DNA of 64,000 nt from Phytoactinopolyspora mesophila (GTDB lineage Bacteria > Actinomycetota > Actinomycetes > Jiangellales > Jiangellaceae): positions 458,473 to 522,472 of the forward strand of contig NZ_WLZY01000005.1 of the NCBI RefSeq assembly GCF_010122465.1, in the 5' to 3' direction. How positions within the stretch are numbered: the first letter of the stretch is position 1; the number at the start of each line of letters is the position of its first letter. This document shows positions 18,264-27,933 of the stretch, one piece after another. Position numbers and translations under genes: made by a program. The notes beneath the pieces were generated by a model. The model was given only the letters and a program-made list of their open reading frames with translations. It did not search any database and was not told the DNA's origin.

Positions 18264-19295
18264 ATGCATGCCACCGACAACCTATTGGCCATCAAGGGCC
18301 TGAAAACTCATTTCTTCATCAGAGAAGGTGCGGTCCGCGCCGTCGACGGCGTCACGCTCTCGGTTCCGCGTGGCAAGACGGTGTGCGTGGTGGGTGAGTC
18401 CGGGTGCGGGAAGAGTGTGACGGCGCGTTCGGTGCTCGGCCTGGTCGACGAGCCAGGCCGGATCGTGGCCGGTGAGATCTGGTGGCGCCGCGAGGGCGGT
18501 GAGCCCGTGGACCTGGCGTCCCTGGATCCGAAGAGCGAGCAGATGCGGCGGGTGCGCGGTGGTGAGATCTCGATGGTGTTCCAGGAGCCGATGGCGTCGT
18601 TGTCGCCGATGTACACGGTGGGCGCGCAGCTGGTGGAGGCGATCCAGCTGCACCTGCCCCTTGACAAGGACCAGGCCCGGGAGCGGGCGATCGGGTTGCT
18701 GCGGCGGGTCGGCATACCGCGTCCTGAGCAGCGGTTCGATGCGTACTCGTTCCAGCTGTCCGGCGGGATGTGTCAGCGGGTGATGATCGCGATAGCGCTG
18801 GCCTGTGATCCAGCGCTGCTGATCGCCGACGAGCCCACCACCGCACTTGACGTGACGACGCAGGCACGGGTTGTCGACTTGTTGCGGGAGTTGCAGGCCG
18901 ACACGGGGATGTCGGTGTTGTTCATCACCCATGACCTGGGCGTGGTGGCGGAGATCGCCGACGAGGTGGTGGTTATGTATCTGGGCACGGTGGTGGAGCG
19001 CGGAGGCGTGGACGAGATCTTCCACGATCCCAAGCATCCGTACACGAAGGCGCTGCTGGGTTCCATTCCGCGCATGGGGGCCGGTACGCGGCAGCGGCTC
19101 ACCACGATCCGGGGCAACGTTCCGCATCCGTCCGACCGGCCCGCCGGGTGCCCGTTCCATCCACGCTGCGACTCCGCCATCGTCGGCGTGTGCGACGCGG
19201 CCGAACCACCCGACGTCGTGCTCGGACCGGGCCGTACGGCCCGCTGCGTGCTGCACGAGCACGACCGCTCGTCCCTCAAGGAGGTGCGGATATGA
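18264..19295 (+). CDS. ABC transporter ATP-binding protein, DppD/OppD-type
   Basis: The 343-residue cytoplasmic ATPase has Walker [12 protein letters not shown]-loop [14 protein letters not shown], signature [11 protein letters not shown], Walker [13 protein letters not shown] and switch His in FITHDLG. A C-terminal oligopeptide-transporter extension carries the Cys-rich segment GCPFHPRCD...C that binds an iron-sulfur cluster in some relatives. Note that the signature reads LSGGM, the usual OppD variant. The ATG at 18264 is 11 bases after the OppC stop. It pairs with the DppF-type ATPase, which it overlaps by ATGA. Confidence 0.93.
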   Translation: MHATDNLLAIKGLKTHFFIREGAVRAVDGVTLSVPRGKTVCVVGESGCGKSVTARSVLGLVDEPGRIVAGEIWWRREGGEPVDLASLDPKSEQMRRVRGGEISMVFQEPMASLSPMYTVGAQLVEAIQLHLPLDKDQARERAIGLLRRVGIPRPEQRFDAYSFQLSGGMCQRVMIAIALACDPALLIADEPTTALDVTTQARVVDLLRELQADTGMSVLFITHDLGVVAEIADEVVVMYLGTVVERGGVDEIFHDPKHPYTKALLGSIPRMGAGTRQRLTTIRGNVPHPSDRPAGCPFHPRCDSAIVGVCDAAEPPDVVLGPGRTARCVLHEHDRSSLKEVRI

Positions 19296-20326
19296 CCGAG
19301 CCGATCCTGGAGGTTCAGGAGCTGTCCGTCCGGTTTCCGGTCAAGGCCGGGTTCATCGGTCGCACCGTCGGCCACGTCCGCGCCGTCGAGGGCGTGGACC
19401 TGACGATCCGTCCGGGGGAGACGCTCGGACTGGTCGGCGAGTCCGGATGCGGCAAGACCACACTGGGCCGGTCGATCTCGCGCATCATCAAACCGACTGC
19501 GGGCCGGATCCAGTACCGAAGGCCCGACGGCGCCATCACCGACCTGGCCGGGCTGCGTCACCGCCAGCTGAAACCATTCCAGCGGCAGATCCGGGTGGTG
19601 TTCCAGGATCCGTTCTCGTCGCTGAATCCGCGGATGACGATTCTGCAGATCGTCGGTGAGCCGTTGCGGGCCAACGGCATCGCCACCGGTGGTGAGCTGG
19701 AGCGCCGGGTGGCGCGGATGCTCTCCCGGGTCGGGTTGTCGCCCAAGTACATGGACCGGTTTCCGCATGCGTTCTCCGGTGGTGAGCGGCAGCGAGTGAA
19801 CATTGCCAGGGCGTTGATCCTCGAGCCGCGGCTGGTGATCGCCGATGAGCCGGTCTCCGCGCTGGACGTGTCGGTGCGGGCGCAGATCCTGAATCTCCTG
19901 CGCGACTTGCAGGACGACTTCGAGCTGACCTACCTGTTCATCTCCCATGACCTGTCCGTGGTGGAGAGCATCTGCAACCGGGTCGCTGTCATGTACCTCG
20001 GCAAGATCGTGGAGTTGGCGGACACGGCCGAGCTCTACGCTCGGCCGCGGCACCCGTACACCGAAGCGCTGCTCTCGGCAGTGCCGCGCCCAGACCCACG
20101 CCTACGCGACGCCGGGCGCCGGATCCGCCTGGCCGACGACCTCCCCGATCCTTCGAATCCTCCGCCGGGCTGCTACTTCCACACCCGGTGCCCGTACGCG
20201 GTGCCGGGCGTCTGCGACGTCGCTGAACAGGGCCCCGCTCTGACCGAGACCACACCCGGACATCCGGCTGCCTGCCTGCGGACCGACGACCTCAGCCTGG
20301 CCGGCGTCGAGCACGAACCCGCCTGA
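19292..20326 (+). CDS. ABC transporter ATP-binding protein, DppF/OppF-type
   Basis: The 344-residue ATPase completes the five-gene importer. Motifs: Walker [11 protein letters not shown]-loop [14 protein letters not shown], signature [15 protein letters not shown], Walker [13 protein letters not shown], switch FISHDLS. The C-terminal extension has the Cys motif [16 protein letters not shown]. The start is the ATG at 19292, sharing ATGA with the preceding ATPase gene; AAGGAGG lies 9 bases ahead. After its stop there are 79 bases to the secreted GH16 gene. Confidence 0.94.
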   Translation: MTEPILEVQELSVRFPVKAGFIGRTVGHVRAVEGVDLTIRPGETLGLVGESGCGKTTLGRSISRIIKPTAGRIQYRRPDGAITDLAGLRHRQLKPFQRQIRVVFQDPFSSLNPRMTILQIVGEPLRANGIATGGELERRVARMLSRVGLSPKYMDRFPHAFSGGERQRVNIARALILEPRLVIADEPVSALDVSVRAQILNLLRDLQDDFELTYLFISHDLSVVESICNRVAVMYLGKIVELADTAELYARPRHPYTEALLSAVPRPDPRLRDAGRRIRLADDLPDPSNPPPGCYFHTRCPYAVPGVCDVAEQGPALTETTPGHPAACLRTDDLSLAGVEHEPA

Positions 20327-20405
20327 TGTCCCGCGCGAGAGGAGGCCCCTATCCCCGACCCTCCAACGCCCCCCAGATTCCGCACGTGAAGAAAGGACCC
20401 GCATC

Positions 20406-21944
20406 ATGCGAACGCAACGACGGATTGCCCTCGCTGCCGCTGCCTCGGCCGCGTTGGTTCTCTCGGTCATCACCGCCACGACGACGCAGGCCGACGATGC
20501 GCCGACGCAGGCCGACGACGCGCCGACGCAGGCCCAGACCGGCGGGGACTCCTTTGTGGAGGAGTTCGACCAACCCATCGACGAGAGCTTCTGGTTCATC
20601 AACGACGGTTACCGCAACGGCGAACATCAGAACTGCATGTTCAACGCGGACAACCTGGCCGTCGCGGACGGGATACTGACCCTCACGCTGGACGACACCC
20701 CGCTCGGAGGCCTCGACTACTCCTGTGCGGCCATGCAGACCCACCAGCGGTACGGCTACGGCACCTATGAGACCCGGATGCGTGTCACCGAGGCCAGTGG
20801 CACCAATCAGTCCCTGTTCACCTACATCGGTCCGTATCAGGGGCACCCGTGGCATGAGATAGACGTCGAGGTCCTCGGCAAGGACACCACGGAGGTGGAG
20901 ATCAACACGTGGGTGGACGGCGTACCGTCCGGCGGCGGTCCGGTGGACATCGGGGTGGACAACAGCGAGGAGTTCGTCCACTACGCGTTCGCGTGGGAGC
21001 CGCACCAGGTCCGCTTCTTCATCAACGGTGAGCTCGTCCGCACGTACACCGAGCCGTCCCAGGTTCCCTCCATCAACCAGCAGATCTTCACCATGACGTG
21101 GAGCACGGACATGCTCACCGACTGGATGGGCCCGTTCGAATACGACGGCGAGCCGATCATCACCGAGTACGAGTATGTGGCGTTCACCAGGGCGGAAGAG
21201 GAATGTCAGTTCGAGGACTCGATCGTGTGCGACATCGACGTGGAGATCCCATCGTCGTCGTTCGTGGATGACTTCGACACCTTCGACACCAACCGCTGGC
21301 AGCGGTCGAACGGCTGGAACAACGGTCCGCAGCAGAACTGCACCTGGGCCGCTGACCAGGCCACGGTGGCTGAGGGCACGCTCAACCTCACTTTCGTCGA
21401 GCAGGCCACCGGTGACCGCGACTACGCATGCGCCGAAGTGCAGCACCGGAGCAGATTGGGCTACGGAACCTATGAGGTGCGGATGAAAGGCGTCGAAGGC
21501 TCGGGTGTGATGGCGACCTTCTTCACCTGGGCCGGCGCGTCCGGCGAGCAGCCGTCGGAAGCTATCGACATCGCCAAACTGCTCGGTCTGGACACCAGCC
21601 AGGTCAAACTCAACACCTGGCGGAACAACCAGCCGCTCGATCCGGTGTTCGCCGACCTGCCGGCACCGGCGGACCAGGAGTTCCACGACTACGGAATGGT
21701 CTGGTCGGCCGAGCAGCTCGACTTCTACCTGAACGGCGATCTCGTGCACTCGATCACCGACGAGGACAAGATCCCCAGCCAGGCGACGAACATGTTCCTG
21801 AACATCTGGGCCAGCGAGTCGACCCCGGAGATGGGTGAATTCGTGCCGCCGGACGGCCCGCTCACCATGCAGGTCGACCGGGTCGCCTACACCGAGCCGG
21901 GCGACGACTGCCAGTTCGCCGAGTCGATCGCCTGCGACCTCTGA
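20406..21944 (+). CDS. Secreted protein with two GH16 domains, the second lacking catalytic glutamates
   Basis: This 512-residue exported protein has a signal peptide (about residues 1-30) and a short duplicated linker (ADDAPTQ twice). GH16 domain 1 spans about residues 45-280 and domain 2 about 285-510. Domain 1 has the GH16 active-site motif E151-I-D153-V-E155 (HEIDVEVLG), expected of an endo-beta-glucanase or related endo-glycanase. In domain 2 the aligned positions read A386-I-D388-I-A390, so both catalytic Glu are Ala. Both domains share GYGTYE(T/V)RM and end in a CQF...I(V/A)CD disulfide-like tail. Domain 2 may therefore bind substrate rather than cut it. It sits after the importer genes and before GH3, as the outside depolymerase of the locus. 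Substrate not assignable. Confidence 0.88.
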   Translation: MRTQRRIALAAAASAALVLSVITATTTQADDAPTQADDAPTQAQTGGDSFVEEFDQPIDESFWFINDGYRNGEHQNCMFNADNLAVADGILTLTLDDTPLGGLDYSCAAMQTHQRYGYGTYETRMRVTEASGTNQSLFTYIGPYQGHPWHEIDVEVLGKDTTEVEINTWVDGVPSGGGPVDIGVDNSEEFVHYAFAWEPHQVRFFINGELVRTYTEPSQVPSINQQIFTMTWSTDMLTDWMGPFEYDGEPIITEYEYVAFTRAEEECQFEDSIVCDIDVEIPSSSFVDDFDTFDTNRWQRSNGWNNGPQQNCTWAADQATVAEGTLNLTFVEQATGDRDYACAEVQHRSRLGYGTYEVRMKGVEGSGVMATFFTWAGASGEQPSEAIDIAKLLGLDTSQVKLNTWRNNQPLDPVFADLPAPADQEFHDYGMVWSAEQLDFYLNGDLVHSITDEDKIPSQATNMFLNIWASESTPEMGEFVPPDGPLTMQVDRVAYTEPGDDCQFAESIACDL

Positions 21945-21962
21945 TCACCTGGAGCCGTTGAG

Positions 21963-24440
21963 ATGAGCCAGACCCATCCACGCCCCGCCGGCGTCGACGA
22001 CGAAACGTTGCCGGCGCTGGTGGCCCGGCTGACCCTCGAGCAGAAGGTCCGGCTGCTGACCGGCGCCGACATGTGGGGCCTGTACGACGAGCCGGCGATC
22101 GGCCTGCGCCGGATGGTGCTCTCCGACGGGCCGTCCGGAATCCGCGGAGAGCACTTCGACGGACGCGAGACGTCGATCAACCTGCCCTCGGCCACCGCCC
22201 TGGGCGCGTCCTGGGACGTCGAGCTCGCGTACCGGTACGGCGCCCTGCTGGTGGTCGAGGCGCGCCGCCGCGGTGCCGACGTCGTCCTCGGACCTACCAT
22301 CAACCTGCACCGCAGCCCGCTCGGGGGACGGCATTTCGAGGCCTACTCCGAGGATCCGCTCCTGACGTCCCGGCTGGCGGCGGCCTACGTCCGCGCGGTT
22401 CAGGACGGAGGTGTGGGCGCGTGCCCGAAGCACTACATCGCCAACGACTTCGAGACGGAGCGATTCACCGCCGACGTCGTGGTGAGCGAGCGTGCGTTGC
22501 GGGAGCTGTACCTGGCGGCGTTCGAGAACATCGTCCGCCAGGAGCGGCCGTGGATGGTCATGGCGGCGTACAACTCGGTCAACGGAGCCACCATGACGGA
22601 GAACCCGCTGCTGGGTGAGCCGCTGCGGGGCGAATGGGGCTTCGACGGCGTGGTGGTCTCGGACTGGTGGGCGACCCAGACGACGGAAGGCGCTGCCCTC
22701 GGGGAGCTGGACCTGGTGATGCCCGGCCCGGACGGTCCGTGGGGTGACAAGCTCGTCGAAGCGGTCAGCACCGGACGCGTCCCCGAGGTTGTCATCGACC
22801 GCAAGGTGCTTCACCTCCTGAGTCTCGCCGGCCGGGTAGGTGCGCTCGATGGAGTGGCCCCAGCCGTCGTTGTGCCATCCAAGGAAGACGGGCGGGCGCC
22901 AGTAGAAGACGGACCGGCGCTCGTGCGAGAGGCCGCAGCGGCCGGCATGGTACTCGTGCGAAACGCTGGCGGTGAGTTGCCCTGGCAGGCCGCCTCGCTG
23001 GGGCGAGTGGCCGTGATCGGCCACAACGCCTTTCACGCCCGGACTCAGGGCGGCGGCAGCGCGGTGGTCGAGCCCGATTACACGGTGGCGCCGCTGGACG
23101 GGCTGCGCGGCGCACTTCCCGGCACGGAGGTGGTCTGGGCGCTCGGAGCGGCCATCCAGCGCGCCGTCGTTCCGTTACCTGAGCAGGACCTGACCGACCC
23201 GGTGACGGGCGAGCGCGGGGTTCGCGTCATCTTCCGGGACCCGGACGGCGCGGAGATCCTCAGCGAGTGGCGACGCGGGGCCGATCTGGCGCGGCTCGCC
23301 TCTCCCCGGCTCCTTGACCACGCGCGGGTGCAGCTCTGCACTCGCTACCGGCCGACGCGCACGGAGGATGTGCGCTTGGGGGTGGCCGGTGCGGGACGGG
23401 TACGGATGCACGTGGACGGGCGCCTGGTGCTCGACGCAGAACTGGTGCATGAGGGGCAGGTCTTCGCCGGAGGCCTGCTGGCACCGCCTGTGGCGAGTGT
23501 GCCGGTGTCGCTGACGGCCGGCACACCGATCGACATCGAGATCAGTCTCGAGGTGCCCGCTGACCGGCCCGAAGGGGCGGCTACCCTCACCCTCGGCTTC
23601 GACCTCGAAACGGCCGAGCCTGATCAGTTGATGGCCGAAGCCGTCGAGACCGCCCGCACCGCCGACGCGGCGGTCGTCGTGGTCGGCACTAGCTCGGATG
23701 TGGAGAGCGAGGGCTTCGACCGGAAGAGCCTCGCATTGCCGGGCCGGCAGGACGAGCTGGTCCACGCGGTGGCGGCGGTCAACCCTCGCACCGTAGTGGT
23801 CGTGAACTCGGGCGCGCCGGTGACCATGCCATGGCGAGACGAGGTGGCGGCCGTACTGCTCACCTGGTTCGGGGGGCAGGAGTACGGCAACGCCCTCGCC
23901 GACGTCCTGCTCGGCGTGAGAGAACCCGGCGGCCGGCTGCCGACCACGTGGCCGGCCGCCGAGTCCGACGTCCCGATCCTGGACACCACGCCGGTGAACG
24001 GCACGCTGCGCTACGACGAGGGCATCCACATCGGCTACCGCGCCTGGCTGCGCTCCGGTGTGTCTCCGGCGTACCCGTTCGGCTACGGCCTCGGCTACAC
24101 CACCTGGGACCTGACCGATCTGACTGTGTCTCGTCCTGCTGGAGACCGGTGGGAGGCCCAGGTGCGGGTCCGCAATACCGGGATGCGGGTGGGTAAGCAT
24201 GTGGTGCAGGTGTATCTGTCCAGGCCGGGCAGTGGCGTCGAGCGGCAGGAGCGGTGGCTGGCTGGGTTCGCTGTGGTGAGAGCGGAGCCGGGGGAGGAGC
24301 AGAACGCGGTGATCGAGATCGCGTCGCGTGCTTTTCAGCATTGGGACGGCGGTTGGCAGGTCGAGCCCGGCAGCTACACCCTGTACGCCGGATCGCACGT
24401 GGCCGATCTCCCGCTGAGCACGCGGGTCGACGTCGAATGA
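21963..24440 (+). CDS. GH3 beta-glycosidase with inserted PA14-like domain
   Basis: This 825-residue cytoplasmic family GH3 enzyme has no signal peptide. The N-terminal barrel carries DGPSGIRGE, LGPTINLHRSPLGGRHFEAYSEDP, the KHY segment and the nucleophile Asp 234 in VVSDWWAT. The alpha/beta sandwich domain is interrupted (about residues 395-545) by a PA14-like beta domain (RYRPTRTEDVRLGVAGAGRVRMHVDG). It ends in a fibronectin III-like domain (about 720-825). This is the layout of many actinobacterial beta-glucosidases. It would cleave imported oligosaccharides from the non-reducing end. It overlaps the sulfatase gene by ATGA. Confidence 0.93.
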   Translation: MSQTHPRPAGVDDETLPALVARLTLEQKVRLLTGADMWGLYDEPAIGLRRMVLSDGPSGIRGEHFDGRETSINLPSATALGASWDVELAYRYGALLVVEARRRGADVVLGPTINLHRSPLGGRHFEAYSEDPLLTSRLAAAYVRAVQDGGVGACPKHYIANDFETERFTADVVVSERALRELYLAAFENIVRQERPWMVMAAYNSVNGATMTENPLLGEPLRGEWGFDGVVVSDWWATQTTEGAALGELDLVMPGPDGPWGDKLVEAVSTGRVPEVVIDRKVLHLLSLAGRVGALDGVAPAVVVPSKEDGRAPVEDGPALVREAAAAGMVLVRNAGGELPWQAASLGRVAVIGHNAFHARTQGGGSAVVEPDYTVAPLDGLRGALPGTEVVWALGAAIQRAVVPLPEQDLTDPVTGERGVRVIFRDPDGAEILSEWRRGADLARLASPRLLDHARVQLCTRYRPTRTEDVRLGVAGAGRVRMHVDGRLVLDAELVHEGQVFAGGLLAPPVASVPVSLTAGTPIDIEISLEVPADRPEGAATLTLGFDLETAEPDQLMAEAVETARTADAAVVVVGTSSDVESEGFDRKSLALPGRQDELVHAVAAVNPRTVVVVNSGAPVTMPWRDEVAAVLLTWFGGQEYGNALADVLLGVREPGGRLPTTWPAAESDVPILDTTPVNGTLRYDEGIHIGYRAWLRSGVSPAYPFGYGLGYTTWDLTDLTVSRPAGDRWEAQVRVRNTGMRVGKHVVQVYLSRPGSGVERQERWLAGFAVVRAEPGEEQNAVIEIASRAFQHWDGGWQVEPGSYTLYAGSHVADLPLSTRVDVE

Positions 24441-25903
24441 CAGCACCGAACATCCTCCTGCTCATGGCCGACCAGTGGCGGGGTGACTGCCTGAGCGTCG
24501 CCGGGCACCCGGTGGTGCACACGCCGTTCCTCGACCAGCTGGCCTCGCGGGGCGTGCGCTTCAGCCGGGCCTACTCGGCGTCGCCCACGTGTATCCCGGC
24601 GCGGGCGTCGTTGCATACCGGGATGACACCCGCGAGCCATGGGCGGGTGGGCTACCAGGACTACGTGCCGTGGGACTACGACGTGACGCTGGCCGGCGAG
24701 CTGACCCGCGCCGGGTACCAGACGCAGGCGGTGGGGAAGATGCACGTCTATCCCGAGCGCAGCCAGCTCGGGTTCCAGAACGTCATCCTGCACAGCCCCA
24801 CCGGGATCGTGCGGATGGCTCGTCAGCAGGGCCGCGACCCCGGCCTGGTGGATGACTATCTGCCCTGGCTGCGCCAGCAGCTGGGGCGAGACGCCACGTT
24901 CTTCGACCATGGCATCGACAGCAACTCCTACGTGGCCCGGCCGTGGGACAAACCGGAGCACACTCACCCGACCACCTTCGTGGCCACCCAGGCGGCCGAT
25001 TTCCTGCGGCGGCGCGACCCACGCAAGCCGTTCTTCCTGTTCGCCTCGTTCAACGCGCCGCACCCGCCGTACGATCCGCCGGGGTGGGCGTTCGAGCAGT
25101 ATCTCGACCGGGAGATGCCCGATCCGCCGGTGGGCGACTGGGTGGAGCTCTTCGCGAGGCACGCGAAACCGGCCGATCCCACGGCATGGGTGGCCGACGT
25201 CGACGCGGCAACGTTGCGGCGCGCCCGGGCCGGCTACTACGGGCACATGACCCACGTCGACCACCAGATCGCGTATCTGCTGGCTGAACTGGAGCACCAC
25301 GGGGTACGGGAGAACACATACATCTGTTTCATTTCCGATCATGGCGAGATGATGGGTGACCATCACCTGTACCGGAAGGGCTTTCCCTACGAGGGGTCCG
25401 CGCGGATTCCGCTGCTCTTCGCCGGACCGGGCGTGCCCGGCGGTTCGGTACGCGATGAGCTCGTCGAACTGCGCGACATCATGCCGACGCTGCTCGAGTG
25501 CGCTGGCGTCGACCCGCCCGCGTCGGTCGAGGGCGAGAGCTTCCTCGGGCGCGTGCGCGGAGAAGTAGGCGTGTCTGGTGAGGATTCCCAGTGGCGGGGC
25601 GACCTGCACGGCGAGCACGTGATGTTCGGCGAGTCGCAGCAGTGGCTCACCGATGGCCGTTCCAAGTACGTGTGGTTCTCCGGGTCCGGCCACGAACAGC
25701 TCTTCGACCTGGTCGCCGACCCGGAAGAGACTCGCGACCTGGCGCGCGACCCGTCGTCGGCCGACACGCTTGCCTGGTGGCGCGCCCGCCTGGTCGCTGA
25801 GCTCGACGGCCGCGAAGAAGGCTTCACCGACGGCCGGCGGCTGATTCCCGGCCGGCCGGTCCGAGCCTGCCTGGCCCACGTAACCGACCACCGCCAGGAG
25901 TAG
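24437..25903 (+). CDS. Type I sulfatase (Cys-type, family S1)
   Basis: This 488-residue sulfatase of the alkaline phosphatase fold has the formylglycine signature C52-I-P-A-R...TG in SPTCIPARASLHTG, the metal-binding start NILLLMADQWRGD, and the second metal site FISDHGEMMGDHHLYRKG. The active Cys needs conversion to formylglycine; no maturation enzyme is in this window. No signal peptide is visible, so it would act in the cytoplasm on an imported sulfated sugar. The start at 24437 shares ATGA with the GH3 gene, and the next gene begins 3 bases after its stop. Family relatives include aryl-, choline- and glycan sulfatases; the operon favours a glycan. Confidence 0.9.
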   Translation: MTAPNILLLMADQWRGDCLSVAGHPVVHTPFLDQLASRGVRFSRAYSASPTCIPARASLHTGMTPASHGRVGYQDYVPWDYDVTLAGELTRAGYQTQAVGKMHVYPERSQLGFQNVILHSPTGIVRMARQQGRDPGLVDDYLPWLRQQLGRDATFFDHGIDSNSYVARPWDKPEHTHPTTFVATQAADFLRRRDPRKPFFLFASFNAPHPPYDPPGWAFEQYLDREMPDPPVGDWVELFARHAKPADPTAWVADVDAATLRRARAGYYGHMTHVDHQIAYLLAELEHHGVRENTYICFISDHGEMMGDHHLYRKGFPYEGSARIPLLFAGPGVPGGSVRDELVELRDIMPTLLECAGVDPPASVEGESFLGRVRGEVGVSGEDSQWRGDLHGEHVMFGESQQWLTDGRSKYVWFSGSGHEQLFDLVADPEETRDLARDPSSADTLAWWRARLVAELDGREEGFTDGRRLIPGRPVRACLAHVTDHRQE

Positions 25904-25906
25904 AGC

Positions 25907-27502
25907 ATGAGCGAAGACAGGGAGATACACACCGACGTCGTGGTCGTGGGCGCTGGCCTGGGCGGGGTGGCCGCCGCGCTGGCCGCGGCACGGGCTGGAC
26001 TGCGCGTCGTTCTCGCCGAGGAGACCGATTGGATCGGCGGACAGTTGACGGCCCAGGGCGTGCCGTCGGATGAGCACCCGTGGATCGAGCAGTTCGGCTG
26101 CACCGCGAGTTATCGTCAGCTGCGCGACGGCATCCGGGACTATTACCGCCGCTGGTACCCGCTAACACCCGAGGCTCGGGCACGACGCGCGCTGAATCCC
26201 GGCAACGGAAAGGTCAGCCCGCTGTGCGCGGAGCCGCGGGTCAGCCTGGCCGTGCTGGAGGGGATGCTCGCGCCGAGCCGCGCCGACGGACGCCTCGACG
26301 TGCGGCTGCGCCACCGGCCGGTCGCGGCCACCGTCGACGATGACACCGTTACCAGCGTCACGCTCCATGACCTGGACGGCAACCGCACGCTCACTGTCAC
26401 CGCCCCGTATGTTCTGGACGCCACCGAGACCGGAGAGCTGTTGCCTCTGACCGGCACGGAGTACATCACCGGTTTCGAGTCCCAGGACGACACCGGCGAG
26501 CCCAGTGCTCCCCGGGAGCGGCAACCGCTGAACATGCAGGCTGTGTCCTGGTGTTTCGCCGTGGATCACCGGCCGGGCGAAGACCACACGATCGACAAGC
26601 CCGACCAGTACGGCTTCTGGCGGGACTATCAGCCGCCGTATTGGCCGGATCGGATGTTCAGCATGGTGGCGCCGTCGCCGCAGACGCTGGAACCGGCGCC
26701 GCGTTATTTCCTTCCGCATGACGACGATCCGGCTCGTGGCGCCGACCGGGACCTGTGGGCGTTCCGGCGGATCCTCGCGCGGGACAACTTCGCGCCCGGT
26801 GCGTTTGCCAGCGACGTGGTGATCGTGAATTGGCCGATGATCGACTACCTGGAGGGGCCGTTGTTCGAGGTGGACGCCGACGAAGCGGCGAAGCACGCCG
26901 TCGGCGCCCGGCAGATGAGCCGGAGCTTCCTGTACTGGATGCAGACCGAGATGCCGACACCGGACGGCGGAACCGGCCTGCGCGGGTTGCGGTTGCGCGG
27001 CGACGTGTTCGGCACCACGCACGGGCTGGCGAAGGCCCCATACATCCGGGAGTCGCGGCGGATCGCCGCCGAGTACACGATCGTCGAACAGGACGTCTCG
27101 CTTGCGCTACGTGGACAGCAGGGCGCGAAGGCGTACCCGGACTCGGTCGGGATCGGTTCGTACCGCATCGACCTGCACCCGTCCACGGGCGGGGACAACT
27201 ACATCGACGTCGGCTCGCTGCCGTTCCAGATCCCGCTGGGCGCTCTGCTGCCGGTCCGCACCCGCAACCTGCTCCCTGCGGCGAAGAACATCGGAACGAC
27301 GCATATCACCAACGGCTGCTACCGGCTTCACCCGGTGGAATGGAACGTCGGCGAGTCGGCGGGTCTGCTGGCGGCGTACTGCCTCACCCACAAGGTCACC
27401 CCGCACCAGGTCCGCGCCGACGACATCCACCTCGCGGCGTATCAGAAGGCACTGACCGAGCACGGCGTCGAACTGGCCTGGCCGACGGTCTACGGCTATT
27501 GA
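25907..27502 (+). CDS. FAD-dependent oxidoreductase (PF12831-like), copy 2
   Basis: The 531-residue paralogue of the 12414 product is strongly alike over its full length, with the same GAGLGGVAAALAAA nucleotide-binding loop and the same IEQFGCTASYR(Q)LR(D)GIRDYYRRWYPLT block. One 44-base stretch (27260-27303) is identical to 13770-13813, although third positions differ often elsewhere. AGGAG lies 10 bases before the ATG. It is the last gene of the operon and converges on dhaM across 32 bases. The two copies may form a heteromer or act on two related substrates. Function inferred as sugar oxidation only from context. Confidence 0.85.
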   Translation: MSEDREIHTDVVVVGAGLGGVAAALAAARAGLRVVLAEETDWIGGQLTAQGVPSDEHPWIEQFGCTASYRQLRDGIRDYYRRWYPLTPEARARRALNPGNGKVSPLCAEPRVSLAVLEGMLAPSRADGRLDVRLRHRPVAATVDDDTVTSVTLHDLDGNRTLTVTAPYVLDATETGELLPLTGTEYITGFESQDDTGEPSAPRERQPLNMQAVSWCFAVDHRPGEDHTIDKPDQYGFWRDYQPPYWPDRMFSMVAPSPQTLEPAPRYFLPHDDDPARGADRDLWAFRRILARDNFAPGAFASDVVIVNWPMIDYLEGPLFEVDADEAAKHAVGARQMSRSFLYWMQTEMPTPDGGTGLRGLRLRGDVFGTTHGLAKAPYIRESRRIAAEYTIVEQDVSLALRGQQGAKAYPDSVGIGSYRIDLHPSTGGDNYIDVGSLPFQIPLGALLPVRTRNLLPAAKNIGTTHITNGCYRLHPVEWNVGESAGLLAAYCLTHKVTPHQVRADDIHLAAYQKALTEHGVELAWPTVYGY

Positions 27503-27534
27503 TGGTTTCAGGCGTATCGGTTGCGAGCCCGGTT

Positions 27535-27933
27535 TCAGAGCTTGCGCATCGCCCAGCCCTGTTCAGCGCTGTGCGCTACGGCCTCCAGGTCGGCTCCGGT
27601 GGAGGCCAGCACGGCAGCGGCCACGGCACCTTCGACGAACGGTGCGTCGGCAAGGCGGACCACGGGAGCGTTGTCCTCGTCTTCGAGGTCGGCGAGCAAT
27701 GTCTTGGCCGTCAGCACCGAACTGCCCATATCCATCAGGATGAGCACGCCGTCACCCTTGTCCGCCTCAGTCACAGCGGCGCTGATCAGGTCGATGCTCG
27801 TTCCCATGCCGCCATCTTCAGTTCCTCCGGCGGGTGCGATCGGAACCTCCGCGCCGGCCAGAGAACTCGCCAGCTCCGCGGTGGCTGCCGCGAGCGCCGG
27901 ACTGTGAGAGACCAGAACGATCCCCACACTCAT
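27535..27933 (-). CDS. dhaM: PTS-dependent dihydroxyacetone kinase, phosphoryl donor subunit DhaM
   Basis: This 132-residue EIIA-Man-like subunit passes phosphate from PTS proteins to DhaL. The phosphorylated His is in the N-terminal VLVSHS motif, and LILMDMGSSVLTA is the family core. It consists only of the EIIA domain, without fused HPr or EI domains, so the cell must supply general PTS enzymes elsewhere. Its start overlaps the end of dhaL by 4 bases. Third gene of dhaKLM, transcribed leftward and convergent with the FAD oxidoreductase gene. Confidence 0.92.
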   Translation of the reverse strand: MSVGIVLVSHSPALAAATAELASSLAGAEVPIAPAGGTEDGGMGTSIDLISAAVTEADKGDGVLILMDMGSSVLTAKTLLADLEDEDNAPVVRLADAPFVEGAVAAAVLASTGADLEAVAHSAEQGWAMRKL

